From DAOTWA01 sp034435955 (lineage in GTDB: Bacteria; Chloroflexota; Anaerolineae; Anaerolineales; Anaerolineaceae), in contig DAOTWA010000058.1 of assembly GCA_034435955.1 (NCBI GenBank), forward strand, positions 1-40,951: a stretch of 40,951 nt of DNA. Direction: 5' to 3'. Below the pieces are notes generated by a model, which did no database searches, was not told the DNA's origin, and saw only the letters and a program-made list of their open reading frames with translations. Of this stretch, positions 6,667 to 15,097 are shown in pieces. A program made the position numbers and the translations under genes. Position 1 is the stretch's first letter. Each line of letters begins with the position of its first letter.

Positions 6667-7044
6667 ATGCCGCTCGCATCCATCCGCAATCTGACCCGCC
6701 CGCTGACCCACGAAATCAGAGTGCCGTATGCGGATTCCTTTATCACCCGCCTGCGCGGCCTGATGTTTCGTCGCAGCCTTGCCAGGGACGACGGCCTGCT
6801 ATTGAAACAGGCACGCGACAACCGCCTGGATGCCGCCATCCACATGTTTTTCGTGCCCTTTGACCTGGCAGTGATTTGGATCGACAGCCACATGCGTGTG
6901 GTTGACGTTAAACGGGCGCGCCCTTGGCGGCCATTCTACATGCCGTCACGGGCGGCGCGTTTTGTATTAGAGATACACCCCGACCGGCTGGCAGATTTCC
7001 AGGTCGGTGATCAGGTAGCCATCGAAGATGTCGCGCTGGCTTAA
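6667..7044 (+). CDS. DUF192 family protein
   Basis: This 125-residue protein matches the DUF192 family: RLRGLMFRRSLARDDGLLL near residues 30-48, HMFFVPFDLAVIWID, then VLEIHPDRLADFQVGDQV at the C-terminus. Members are small beta-rich proteins often carrying an export signal; this one lacks an obvious signal peptide. The function of the family is not established. No strong ribosome site precedes the ATG. Its last 17 bases overlap the start of the LysM/M23 gene, which suggests translational coupling. Confidence 0.82.
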   Translation: MPLASIRNLTRPLTHEIRVPYADSFITRLRGLMFRRSLARDDGLLLKQARDNRLDAAIHMFFVPFDLAVIWIDSHMRVVDVKRARPWRPFYMPSRAARFVLEIHPDRLADFQVGDQVAIEDVALA

Positions 7045-8416
7045 GATCCTCCTTGCCTTGCTGTGGGTCGTGCAATCCACGCCCGTTCTGGCGCAAGATC
7101 AAAATCCCAACCAGCCGGTTTATATTGTCCAACCCGGCGACACGCTGATCGATATCGCCGCGCGGTTTAACATTTCAGTGAGCGATCTGATTGCTGCCAA
7201 CAACCTGGCCAACCCCAATGCACTTCAGGCTGGCCAGCAACTGGTTATCCCCGGATTGCAAGGGGTCAGCGGTGTATTGACCACAGAGACCGTTCCTTTT
7301 GGAGAGAGCCTGCTCAGCTTGAGCCGGCGCTACCAGATACGCGCAGATATGCTCGTCCGCTTGAACCACATCACCAGCCCGGCTCAGTTGTTCGCCGGGT
7401 CCACGCTGGTCATCCCGCAGGAGGAGCAAAATAAGAGCCTGACCGGTCAGGCGATGGCAACGCCCGGTGAGACGCTGCTCGAGCTGGCTGCTGTAAACGG
7501 TCAGGATCCCTGGGCGTTAGTCAGCAATAACGGCCTGGGCGGCACATGGGATGCACTTCCCGGCGAGCCGATCTTCTTTCCAACCGATCAAGCTGGCGAG
7601 AACGGCGCCATCGATCCATCTATCCAGAGCGTGACCATCTCACCTCTGCCGTTGGTTCAGGGAAAAACCACTGAAATTACCATCAGCGCCCGGCAGCCGC
7701 TCACCCTGAGCGGCGTGTTAGCCGGCCACGAGCTGCATTTCTTCTCCGCTGGCGAAGGCAATAATTACGTCGCCTTGCAGGGCATTAACGCTCTGGCCGA
7801 TCCCGGCCTTTACCCGCTCGAATTGAAAGGCGTGCGTCAGGACGGTTCGAGCTTTGATTTTGAGCAGATGGTGGTTGTCGCCGATGGGAATTACCCGAAG
7901 GACCCCCCTTTGTATGTGGCGCCAGAGACGCTCGACCCTCAGGCGAACGATAGTGAGCTCCGGCTTCTTGAAAATCTGACCGCCGCGGCGGATCCACAAC
8001 GCCGTTGGGATGGCATCTTTCAAACCCCGGTTGACCAGCCCATATGCATCAAATCCTGGTTCGGTGATCGCCGCTCCTATAATAACGGTCCATATATATA
8101 CTTTCATGGGGGTCTGGATTTTGGTGTGTGCGCCAGCCTGAACATCTATGCGGCCGCGCCGGGTGTGGTGGTCTTCGCCGGGCCGCTTACCGTGCGGGGC
8201 AATGCGACAATCATCGATCATGGTTGGGGCATCTACACCCTTTACGCCCACCAATCCCAAATCGAGGTCAAAGTCGGCGACGTGGTGCAGAAGGGTCAGC
8301 TGATCGGGCAGATCGGATCTACCGGGCGAGCCGTCGGACCGCACCTGCACTTCGAAGTGTGGGTGAATGGAGAGGAAGTCGATCCTCAAGTTTGGCTGGA
8401 TCATCCCTTCCCTTGA
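7028..8416 (+). CDS. secreted LysM-domain M23 metallopeptidase
   Basis: This 462-residue protein has a signal peptide (hydrophobic to about residue 20, ending PVLAQ). Two clear LysM repeats follow: VYIVQPGDTLIDIAARF to GQQLVIPG at about 31-75, and a second at about 87-131. A third, weaker LysM-like stretch (ATPGETLLELA) lies near 145-185. A linker domain follows, then an M23 peptidase at about 350-450 with zinc-ligand motif HGGLDFG and GPHLHFEVW. It is predicted to bind peptidoglycan or related glycans and cleave peptide cross-links outside the membrane. Because Anaerolineae differ in envelope structure, the true substrate is uncertain. Its start overlaps the DUF192 gene. Confidence 0.92.
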   Translation: MSRWLKILLALLWVVQSTPVLAQDQNPNQPVYIVQPGDTLIDIAARFNISVSDLIAANNLANPNALQAGQQLVIPGLQGVSGVLTTETVPFGESLLSLSRRYQIRADMLVRLNHITSPAQLFAGSTLVIPQEEQNKSLTGQAMATPGETLLELAAVNGQDPWALVSNNGLGGTWDALPGEPIFFPTDQAGENGAIDPSIQSVTISPLPLVQGKTTEITISARQPLTLSGVLAGHELHFFSAGEGNNYVALQGINALADPGLYPLELKGVRQDGSSFDFEQMVVVADGNYPKDPPLYVAPETLDPQANDSELRLLENLTAAADPQRRWDGIFQTPVDQPICIKSWFGDRRSYNNGPYIYFHGGLDFGVCASLNIYAAAPGVVVFAGPLTVRGNATIIDHGWGIYTLYAHQSQIEVKVGDVVQKGQLIGQIGSTGRAVGPHLHFEVWVNGEEVDPQVWLDHPFP

Positions 8417-8487
8417 TGCCCGGCCTTCCTCTTTTGACAGCGCCATCATCACGACAATGCTATAATAAATTAATTGCAAACTTGTCC

Positions 8488-8515
8488 TTGAAACACCGCC
8501 AGGGTAGGGTATAAT
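8488..8515 (+). promoter_or_regulatory. sigma70-type promoter
   Basis: TTGAAA (8488-8493), a 16-base spacer and a perfect TATAAT (8510-8515) lie about 110 bases upstream of the next gene. A second TATAAT-like hexamer at about 8460 has no well-spaced -35. Confidence 0.65.
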
Positions 8516-8623
8516 TATTTCTCGGGCAATTCAGGTTTGAGAAACTATTCACGTGGCAAGATTATTCCAGTTTTTACGCATGATCAAGCTTCACATTTTA
8601 GCACGGATAGGTAAGGCATCGCT

Positions 8624-10213
8624 ATGGTCCTTGCCCCATTGAAACTGCGCGCAGATTACTGGGAAAATTTCGAGATCTCCGAAGACGATCTGGATTTCGT
8701 TTATAACTATTTGCTGGAGCTCGAAACACCGCAAACCCCAAAAGAACTGGCATTGGCGTTGATCGCTGAGCGCATCCGCAGGGAAAAAGAGGCGCTGAAA
8801 AGCCAGCAGCGCGCCGAAGGGCGCATCTATATGCCCAAAGAACATTATAGCGAGGGTCAATCGCTGATTTTCCCTGCGCTAAATTGGGCCAAAGGTACGG
8901 TCAAATCGGTGCGCAAGGGGCGCAATCCGCAGCTCCCACCTTTCGAAGTCATCCGCGTTGAGTTCAATAACGGGGAGAAGCATGAATTCGCCGCTGGATT
9001 GGAAGATCACCGCCTCAACCAGCCGGTGGAAGTGGCCGAGGATGACGAACAGTTTGACCACGCAAAGGTCTTCGCCAGGTACGGCGACCGAATCGCCAGC
9101 CTGCTCGAGCAAAAACTCGAAGCCAATCCAGATTTGGTGCGCATCGCCGGCCGCTGGTTCCCTCGCGCCCTGTTGGTGGATGTAAACATCGGATACCTTA
9201 ACCTGGCCGAAGCGGTGCTGGATGAGACAGGCGGCGGCCCCCTGCCGACCAAGGCGATACTCGATCAGATCGAGCTGCCCACCGATGTCAATCTCAAGCT
9301 GACCGAATTTTCCCTAAATCTCGCTTTGCAGGAAGATCCGCGCTTCGACGAAGTCGGCCCGGCCGGCGAAGTGCTCTGGTTCCTTAACCGTCTGGAGCCG
9401 GAGGGTGTGCGCAACACACCTCGTACGCTGCGCTTCAGCCCGCAAGATTATGACCGCTCCGTCCTTACGGCAGATATGCTCAGCCTGGAAGCCCAGTTAG
9501 ACGACGAGCTTTCACCGGTGCATACCTATGAGCCGGCCGAGGACGAGGTTTCTGTCTGCCTGATTTACCCCCATTGGCACGCCGGAACGCTGCCGCTAAC
9601 CGACCGGGTGCGCCGTCTTTTCCCTACGGCGTATGAAGCTCCACGCGTGCGCTTCACCTTCGTCTTTGATGGGGAAACATTCCCGGGCTGGGTTGTACGT
9701 CCCAACCATTACGTCTATGGTCTGCGGGATTGGTATACTTCCCAGGGCCTGATCCCGGGAAATTTCGTCCGTATTCGCCGTGGTAAGAAGCCCGGCGAGG
9801 TGGAGGTCTCCGTAGAGAAACGCCGCTCGACCCGCGAGTGGATTCGCACCGTGTTAATCGGCGCGGATGGCGGCATTGTCTTCGCCATGTTGAAGCAGAC
9901 CGTGACCGCCAGCTTCGACGAACGCATGGTCATTGCTATCCCCGATGATGCTGCCTTGGAATCGGCCGCCTGGGAAACGTCCGCTTGGCAGAAAGTCCCT
10001 CTCGATAAGGTGATAACGGATATTTTGCGTGAGCTCGCCAAGCTCACCCCCCAGGGCAACGTGCACGCCCAGGAGCTGTATGCCGCAGTTAATGTAGTTC
10101 GCCGTTGCCCGCCCGGTTTGCTCTTTGCCAGGCTTGCCACCGATCCCAAATTCATCCATGTCGGTGATCTGTACTACCGGCTGAGCGAAACCGTCGCCCA
10201 GGAGGGCTATTGA
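8624..10213 (+). CDS. conserved protein of unknown function, possible winged-helix modules
   Basis: This 529-residue soluble protein has no signal or membrane segment, and I do not recognise a named family. Residues 1-70 are helical and charged (EISEDDLDFVYNYLLELE). About 65-130 looks beta-rich (GQSLIFPALNWAKGTVKSVR). About 200-260 (LPTKAILDQIELPTDVN ... EDPRFDEVGPAGEVLWFL) looks like a helix-turn-helix/HARE-like module, where a repeat of short helices ends in a wing. The C-terminus (NVHAQELYAAVNVVRRCPPGLLF ... IHVGDLYYRLS) has the same flavour. It overlaps the next gene by one base (TGATG), so the two are translated as a unit. A DNA- or RNA-associated role is only a guess. Confidence 0.75.
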   Translation: MVLAPLKLRADYWENFEISEDDLDFVYNYLLELETPQTPKELALALIAERIRREKEALKSQQRAEGRIYMPKEHYSEGQSLIFPALNWAKGTVKSVRKGRNPQLPPFEVIRVEFNNGEKHEFAAGLEDHRLNQPVEVAEDDEQFDHAKVFARYGDRIASLLEQKLEANPDLVRIAGRWFPRALLVDVNIGYLNLAEAVLDETGGGPLPTKAILDQIELPTDVNLKLTEFSLNLALQEDPRFDEVGPAGEVLWFLNRLEPEGVRNTPRTLRFSPQDYDRSVLTADMLSLEAQLDDELSPVHTYEPAEDEVSVCLIYPHWHAGTLPLTDRVRRLFPTAYEAPRVRFTFVFDGETFPGWVVRPNHYVYGLRDWYTSQGLIPGNFVRIRRGKKPGEVEVSVEKRRSTREWIRTVLIGADGGIVFAMLKQTVTASFDERMVIAIPDDAALESAAWETSAWQKVPLDKVITDILRELAKLTPQGNVHAQELYAAVNVVRRCPPGLLFARLATDPKFIHVGDLYYRLSETVAQEGY

Positions 10214-10650
10214 TGGACGAAGTCAGACGGTTCAGCCTGGTTAAACCAACCCTCAATACCCCATTCCAAATTGATTTTGATTGGTGGAAGCAGCATGACA
10301 ATAACTGGCGCATCTTCCTCTACAGTTTATTATGCAGCCAGCACCAGGAAATCTTTGCCGATTTTGACAACGATGATACATTGATTGACTGGGTGGATGC
10401 CGAAACCGCTGAGGTGCGGCAGGTAGATGGGCTCCAACAGGCGCTGATGGACCATTGCTCCAGGCAGCCAGGATTTTTAAGCGAGCACACCACCCTGGTG
10501 GATGCAGTATTCCGTGTGTTGGTCGCCAACGGCAACAAACCCATGACGCCCATCGAGCTGAGCGCAAAACTTGGCCGGCCAGCCGATATGATCCTGCGTA
10601 CTCTTTCCGGACCACAGGTCTATCGTGGAATACGCCCCAGACCCGCCTGA
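10213..10650 (+). CDS. conserved partner protein of unknown function
   Basis: This 145-residue protein starts at the ATG that overlaps the stop of the previous gene by one base. An alternative TTG start three bases earlier is less likely. It is acidic in the middle (FADFDNDDTLIDWVDAETAEVRQVDG). Its last 50 residues (VDAVFRVLVANGNKPMTPIELSAKLGR) resemble a small winged-helix of the HARE-HTH/RpoE-delta type. The tight coupling with the 529-residue protein, which has similar-looking modules, suggests that the two act together. No function can be assigned. Confidence 0.75.
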   Translation: MDEVRRFSLVKPTLNTPFQIDFDWWKQHDNNWRIFLYSLLCSQHQEIFADFDNDDTLIDWVDAETAEVRQVDGLQQALMDHCSRQPGFLSEHTTLVDAVFRVLVANGNKPMTPIELSAKLGRPADMILRTLSGPQVYRGIRPRPA

Positions 10651-10786
10651 GATCGAATGCCCTTCTGATTGTGCTCCTAAGTGGATAGCCGCGACAGGAA
10701 CTTCAAATGAGGTTCTTTGAGGTCAGATCACACACGTGATCATGATGCTGATTATTGTGCGCATCGCTTCGAGAAAGCAATAAACG

Positions 10787-10815
10787 ATATTGGAATTGTG
10801 GGTACGGAGTATAAT
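10787..10815 (+). promoter_or_regulatory. candidate promoter for tRNA-Arg
   Basis: A perfect TATAAT (10810-10815) lies 82 bases upstream of the tRNA with a weak -35 (ATATTG) 17 bases before it. The rest of the 247-base gap (10651-10897) shows no open frame or convincing terminator, only short self-complementary stretches such as GATCA/TGATC. Confidence 0.4.
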
Positions 10816-10897
10816 TTTATTCGAAAATGGTGAGTCGATTTGCGGGTGGCGACACCCTCAGCATTGGCCTGGCAAATAGCGCTATACGGATACTCAT

Positions 10898-10970
10898 GCC
10901 CTCGTAGCTCAATGGACAGAGCACCGGACTTCTAATCCGATGGTTGCGGGTTCGACTCCCGCCGGGGGCG
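10898..10970 (+). tRNA. tRNA-Arg(TCT)
   Basis: This 73-nt cloverleaf has acceptor GCCCTCG paired with CGGGGGC (one G-U pair), D-arm GCTC/GAGC, anticodon loop CTTCTAA giving TCT, and T-arm GCGGG-TTCGACT-CCCGC. The first anticodon-stem pair is a C-A mismatch. The CCA end is not encoded. It reads AGA/AGG codons. Confidence 0.95.
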
Positions 10971-11007
10971 CAGCGTATGAGCCGATTATACAGAAGGAGT
11001 TAATGGT

Positions 11008-11523
11008 ATGGAGAGAAAAGGTTTGATCGTATTTAAGGGGCGAGATGTCACGATCGTCGGTCCTGACATCGTGGTAGGGCAGATGGCGCCCGAATTCGAG
11101 GTTCATAATCAGGACTGGGAAGTGGTTCGCGGCCTGGCTTCAACGGAAAACAAAGTGCGCATCATCGCCGCAGTTCACTCGCTCGACACAGATGTGTGTG
11201 ATCGTGAAACACGCAGGTTCAACCAGGATGCCGCCAGGTTGAGCAAGGACATCCGCGTCCTGGTCATTAGTATGGATTTGCCTTACGCCCAAAAACGCTG
11301 GTGCGGGGCTGCGGGTATCGACCAGGTGATCGTACTCTCCGATCATGTCTACGCCGACTTTGGCGAAAAATATGGAACTTTGATGAAAGAACCGCGCCTT
11401 GAACGCCGGGCAGTCTTCGTGGTCGACCGCGATGGCATAGTGCGTTATGCGGATTACATGCCGGTCCTCGGCCAGGAGCCGCACTACGATGAAGTCCTGC
11501 AGGCCGCTGTAGCCGCTCTCTAA
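11008..11523 (+). CDS. tpx: thiol peroxidase (Tpx-type peroxiredoxin)
   Basis: This 171-residue protein reduces hydroperoxides at the expense of thioredoxin. The peroxidatic cysteine is C64 in SLDTDVCDRET, where most family members have SLDTPVCD. The resolving cysteine is C99 in RWCGAAG, so the atypical two-cysteine mechanism should be intact. DLPYAQ, LSD and FVVDRDGIVRY also match. A GAAGGAG site precedes the ATG. The gene begins 37 bases after the tRNA and is followed by hsp20 and lon, forming a stress-protection cluster. Confidence 0.93.
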   Translation: MERKGLIVFKGRDVTIVGPDIVVGQMAPEFEVHNQDWEVVRGLASTENKVRIIAAVHSLDTDVCDRETRRFNQDAARLSKDIRVLVISMDLPYAQKRWCGAAGIDQVIVLSDHVYADFGEKYGTLMKEPRLERRAVFVVDRDGIVRYADYMPVLGQEPHYDEVLQAAVAAL

Positions 11524-11560
11524 CGGCTCCCTTCGCACTTGCCCGTAGCACGGAGATGAT

Positions 11561-11992
11561 ATGATGATTTCCTTGAATCTGAAATCCTCGCGATCTCGTA
11601 GGACTAATCCCGTCTATTACGAATCGGCTCACCTGATTGCTCGGGTTGTCGGCTGGCAAGCCAACCTCCAGCCCCATGTATGGCAACCTCCCACCGACCT
11701 CTACGAGGTCGAGGATCGCTATATCGTCCGCGTCGAGATCGCCGGTATGGCCGAAACGAACTTCACCGTCAGCCTGAACGACAATATTCTCACCATATCC
11801 GGTGTTCGACCCGATGTGGCCGAGAAGCGGGCATACCACCAAATGGAGATCCGCTTTGGTGAGTTCAGCACCGCGCTTGAACTGCCCGGGCCGGTTGATA
11901 TCGACCATATCACCGCCGAATACAGCGACGGTTTCCTGCTGGTTCTGCTGCCTAAATCCCGTCCGATTGATATCAAGGTTAATGAACACTGA
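11561..11992 (+). CDS. Hsp20/alpha-crystallin small heat-shock protein
   Basis: This 143-residue protein carries an alpha-crystallin domain at about residues 43-140: PPTDLYEVEDRYIVRVEIAGM, FTVSLNDNILTISGVR, and the late FGEFSTALELPGPVD. The classic C-terminal I-X-I/V anchor may be IDIKV. It acts as an ATP-independent holdase that forms oligomers and binds unfolding proteins. GGAG lies just before the paired ATG codons (11561 or 11564). Its 3' end overlaps the proposed lon start, placing a holdase and the protease that removes damaged proteins under joint control. Confidence 0.92.
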   Translation: MMISLNLKSSRSRRTNPVYYESAHLIARVVGWQANLQPHVWQPPTDLYEVEDRYIVRVEIAGMAETNFTVSLNDNILTISGVRPDVAEKRAYHQMEIRFGEFSTALELPGPVDIDHITAEYSDGFLLVLLPKSRPIDIKVNEH

Positions 11993-14609
11993 TACGATGC
12001 CTACAGATTCGAACGCGCACTTCGAAAAGCAATTCCAGACTGGGTTGGTCCTCGAGAATTCGCCAGCCGACCTGAAGGCTATGACGATCTATTTCAATCA
12101 GGAAGGATCAGACGGCGAAGGCGCATCGAATATAGAGCTGGAGAGCAAAGACGAGGGGCAGAAGATCAATTTTCCGGAGGAATTACCCATCCTGCCTTTG
12201 CGCGGAATCGTCGTCTATCCGCAGACGATCGTTCCTCTGACCATTGGGCAACCGCGCTCGATACGCCTGGTGGATGATGTTGTCGCCGCGGATCGACTCA
12301 TCGGACTGGTTGCTTCGCGCAAACCCGAGCTGGAAACCCCAGGGCCGGAGGATCTCTACACCATCGGCACCCTGGCGATGATCCATCGCCTATTCCGCGC
12401 GCCGGATGGCACCATCCGCCTGCTGGTCCAGGGGTTGGCGCGTATCCGCATCGACGAGTACACTCAACGAGAGCCTTATCTGAAGGCGCGCATCCAGCCC
12501 CTACCCGAAATAGTTGAAACCGGCATGGAAGTCGAAGCGCTGGCGCGCAATGCCCGCGACCAGTTCGAACACGTGGCAGAGATGATCCCCTCCATGCCGC
12601 GTGAGCTGGTGGCCTCGATTACCCAGATCGAAGAGCCGCTCCAGACGGTGTACACGATCGCCAATTTCCAGCGCATGGAATTGGAAGAGGCGCAAAAAAT
12701 TCTGGAGCTGGATTCGGTCACCGAAAAACTTCACCGATTGATCACCATCCTGGCGCGCGAAAGCGAGATGCTCGAGCTGGGTCTGAAAATCCAAAATGAG
12801 GCCCGCTCCGAGATCGAGAAGATGCAGCGCGAATACTTCTTGCGGGAGCAGCTCAAGGCCATCCAGAAAGAACTGGGCGAAGGCGATGAACAAGCCGCCG
12901 ATATCGAGGAATTCCGCAAAAAGATCGAGGCGGCGCACATGCCTGAGGAAGCCGAGAAGCAGGCTCGCCGCGAGCTGGATCGGTTATCGCGCCTGCCTAC
13001 CGCCGCCGCCGAATACGGCGTCATCCGGACATACCTGGATTGGCTGGTTTCATTACCCTGGTCTACCACCACCGAGGATAATCTCGACATCGCTCACGCA
13101 CGGGAAGTGTTGAACCAGGACCATTACGGCCTCGACGATGTCAAGGAACGCATCCTGGAGTTTCTGGCCGTGCGGAAGCTTCGTTTGGAGCGTCGCCAGG
13201 AATTCCAGGAGCGGCCAGCCGCCGATATGATCCGTAAGGAGCGCGAGGGGGTAATCCTGTGCTTCGTTGGACCTCCGGGCGTCGGGAAGACCTCCCTGGG
13301 TCAATCCATCGCCCGTGCGATGGGCCGTAAATTTGTGCGCATTTCCCTGGGAGGTGTCCGCGATGAAGCCGAAATTCGCGGTCACCGCCGCACATACATC
13401 GGGGCCATGCCTGGCCGCATTCTGCAAGCCCTCCGACGTGTGGAAACCCGCAATCCGGTCTTTATGCTGGACGAGATCGACAAACTCAGCTACGACTTTC
13501 ACGGAGACCCAGCTTCTGCCTTGCTCGAAGTCCTCGATCCTGAACAAAACTTCGAGTTCCGCGATCATTATCTCGAAGTGGCCTTCGACCTCTCCCAGGT
13601 CATGTTTATTACCACCGCCAACCAGCTTGAAACCATTCCCGCCCCGCTGTTGGACCGCATGGAAGTCATCCATATCGCCGGCTACACAGAAGGAGAGAAG
13701 CTCGCAATCGCCCGGCAATACCTGGTTCCTCGCCAACTGCGCGAGAACGGCCTTCGCCCGGAAGAAATCCGCTTCACGGATGAAGCTCTGCGCGCCATCA
13801 TCCGCAATTACACCCGCGAAGCAGGTGTACGCAATCTCGAACGCGAGATCGCAGCGGTTTGCCGCAAGGCGGTAACGCAGATCACGGAAGGTAAAGCCCG
13901 GATGATAGAAGTCGACCCTGAGAAAGTGCGCGAGTTCCTAGGCCGGCCGCTTTTCCTGGGCAATGAGGAAATCCTGGCGCGTACGCGTGTCCCTGGTGTG
14001 GCTACCGGCCTGGCCTGGACGGCGACTGGCGGGGAGGTGTTGTTCATCGAGGCCACACGGATGCCCGGCAACAAAGGATTCCAAATCACCGGATCGGTTG
14101 GCAACGTGATGCAGGAATCGGCGCGTGCAGCTCTATCGTACGTGCGCTCGCGCGCCGGGCAGCTCGGTTTGGATGAACAATTCTTCGACAAATCGGATAT
14201 TCACCTGCACATCCCTGCTGGCGCCCAACCTAAAGACGGTCCATCAGCCGGCGTGACCATAGCCACCGCCCTGGTATCGCTCATATCCGGCCGGCGCGTG
14301 CGCCCTGACGTCGGTATGACCGGTGAAATAACCCTTCGTGGCCAGGTATTGCCCATCGGCGGTGTAAAAGAAAAAATCCTGGCCGCCCACCGATTTGGAT
14401 TGACGACTGTGATCTTGCCCAAGCGCAACGAACTCGACCTCGAAGATCTGCCCGAGGAAATCCGTCGGCAGATAAAATTCATCTTCGTCGAGACGGTGGA
14501 TGAGGTACTGGAGGCAGCCCTTGAGCCTGCTCCCTCGACCCCCGAACGAAAACGTGTGAGGACCAAAGCGATCAAAGAGACAGCCGATGCCCAAAGTGTT
14601 GCTGGTTGA
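11982..14609 (+). CDS. lon: ATP-dependent Lon protease
   Basis: This protein of about 875 residues degrades misfolded and regulatory proteins. The N-terminal substrate domain starts at ELPILPLRGIVVYPQT. A coiled-coil helical part follows (REYFLREQLKAIQKELGE), then the AAA+ module with Walker A GPPGVGKTSLG, Walker B VFMLDEIDK and sensor VMFITTAN. The protease domain carries the catalytic serine in DGPSAGVT and the lysine in GGVKEKILAA. The start is uncertain: ATG 11982 (AAGG just upstream, overlaps hsp20) and ATG 11997 both work, and an ATG at about 12081 would also keep the whole Lon domain. The upstream extension of the frame is inside hsp20 and is rejected. The 3' end overlaps a receiver gene by 23 bases. 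Confidence 0.95.
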   Translation: MNTDTMPTDSNAHFEKQFQTGLVLENSPADLKAMTIYFNQEGSDGEGASNIELESKDEGQKINFPEELPILPLRGIVVYPQTIVPLTIGQPRSIRLVDDVVAADRLIGLVASRKPELETPGPEDLYTIGTLAMIHRLFRAPDGTIRLLVQGLARIRIDEYTQREPYLKARIQPLPEIVETGMEVEALARNARDQFEHVAEMIPSMPRELVASITQIEEPLQTVYTIANFQRMELEEAQKILELDSVTEKLHRLITILARESEMLELGLKIQNEARSEIEKMQREYFLREQLKAIQKELGEGDEQAADIEEFRKKIEAAHMPEEAEKQARRELDRLSRLPTAAAEYGVIRTYLDWLVSLPWSTTTEDNLDIAHAREVLNQDHYGLDDVKERILEFLAVRKLRLERRQEFQERPAADMIRKEREGVILCFVGPPGVGKTSLGQSIARAMGRKFVRISLGGVRDEAEIRGHRRTYIGAMPGRILQALRRVETRNPVFMLDEIDKLSYDFHGDPASALLEVLDPEQNFEFRDHYLEVAFDLSQVMFITTANQLETIPAPLLDRMEVIHIAGYTEGEKLAIARQYLVPRQLRENGLRPEEIRFTDEALRAIIRNYTREAGVRNLEREIAAVCRKAVTQITEGKARMIEVDPEKVREFLGRPLFLGNEEILARTRVPGVATGLAWTATGGEVLFIEATRMPGNKGFQITGSVGNVMQESARAALSYVRSRAGQLGLDEQFFDKSDIHLHIPAGAQPKDGPSAGVTIATALVSLISGRRVRPDVGMTGEITLRGQVLPIGGVKEKILAAHRFGLTTVILPKRNELDLEDLPEEIRRQIKFIFVETVDEVLEAALEPAPSTPERKRVRTKAIKETADAQSVAG

Positions 14610-15003
14610 AGATGACCCCATGACGGTCGCTCTCTTGAAAACCTTCCTGGAAATCGAAGGCTTTCAGACCGTTATCCCTGCGAATGGCGGCAGCGATGTA
14701 ATTGTCGAAACCATTCGAACGGAACAACCCGAACTCCTGCTGCTGGACGTTCATCTGCGCGAGATAAACGGAATGGAACTGCTCACTCACCTGCGCGCCG
14801 ACCGGCATTATGACCGCATGGGCATATTTGTGGTATCGGGCACTGAAGTCGGCGAACAATGCCTGAGGGCAGGTGCCGATGGCTTTCTATTAAAACCCTA
14901 TGCACCCTCAGATTTGCTCCACCTCATGCGCGCCTATCTGGAAAAAAAGACCGGTCAGCAACCCCAAAAAGCGCCGACCAGGCCGCTAGAACAGACACAT
15001 TGA
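14587..15003 (+). CDS. receiver-domain response regulator overlapping lon
   Basis: This 138-residue protein is one REC domain with a short Gln/Pro-rich tail. Key residues are the acidic pair in VEDDPM, the phospho-accepting aspartate in LLLLDVHLREINGME, serine in place of threonine in FVVSGTE, and lysine in LLKPYA. There is no output domain. The ATG lies inside the 3' end of lon in another frame, so translation is probably coupled to Lon. Whether it modulates the protease or is simply co-transcribed cannot be told from sequence. It resembles the stand-alone receiver at 6218 in form but is not a close copy. Confidence 0.88.
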   Translation: MPKVLLVEDDPMTVALLKTFLEIEGFQTVIPANGGSDVIVETIRTEQPELLLLDVHLREINGMELLTHLRADRHYDRMGIFVVSGTEVGEQCLRAGADGFLLKPYAPSDLLHLMRAYLEKKTGQQPQKAPTRPLEQTH

Positions 15004-15046
15004 ACCGGATCAAGATTAACAAACCAATCATTATGAACCGTTGGAG

Positions 15047-15072
15047 GGATAAGGCGATTGATCGCCTCATCC
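15047..15072 (+). other. strong hairpin between receiver gene and PHP-AlbA gene
   Basis: GGATAAGGCGA (15047-15057) and TCGCCTCATCC (15062-15072) pair with one A-C mismatch around a TTGA loop. No T-run follows, so it is not a canonical terminator. It may stabilise the upstream mRNA end or set relative expression of the two genes. Confidence 0.5.
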
Positions 15073-15097
15073 ATCACGGTCAATCTAGGAGTACCTT

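Noticed and set aside
11802..11981. Extension of the lon frame upstream
   Set aside because: It lies inside hsp20 in another frame and has no Lon homology.
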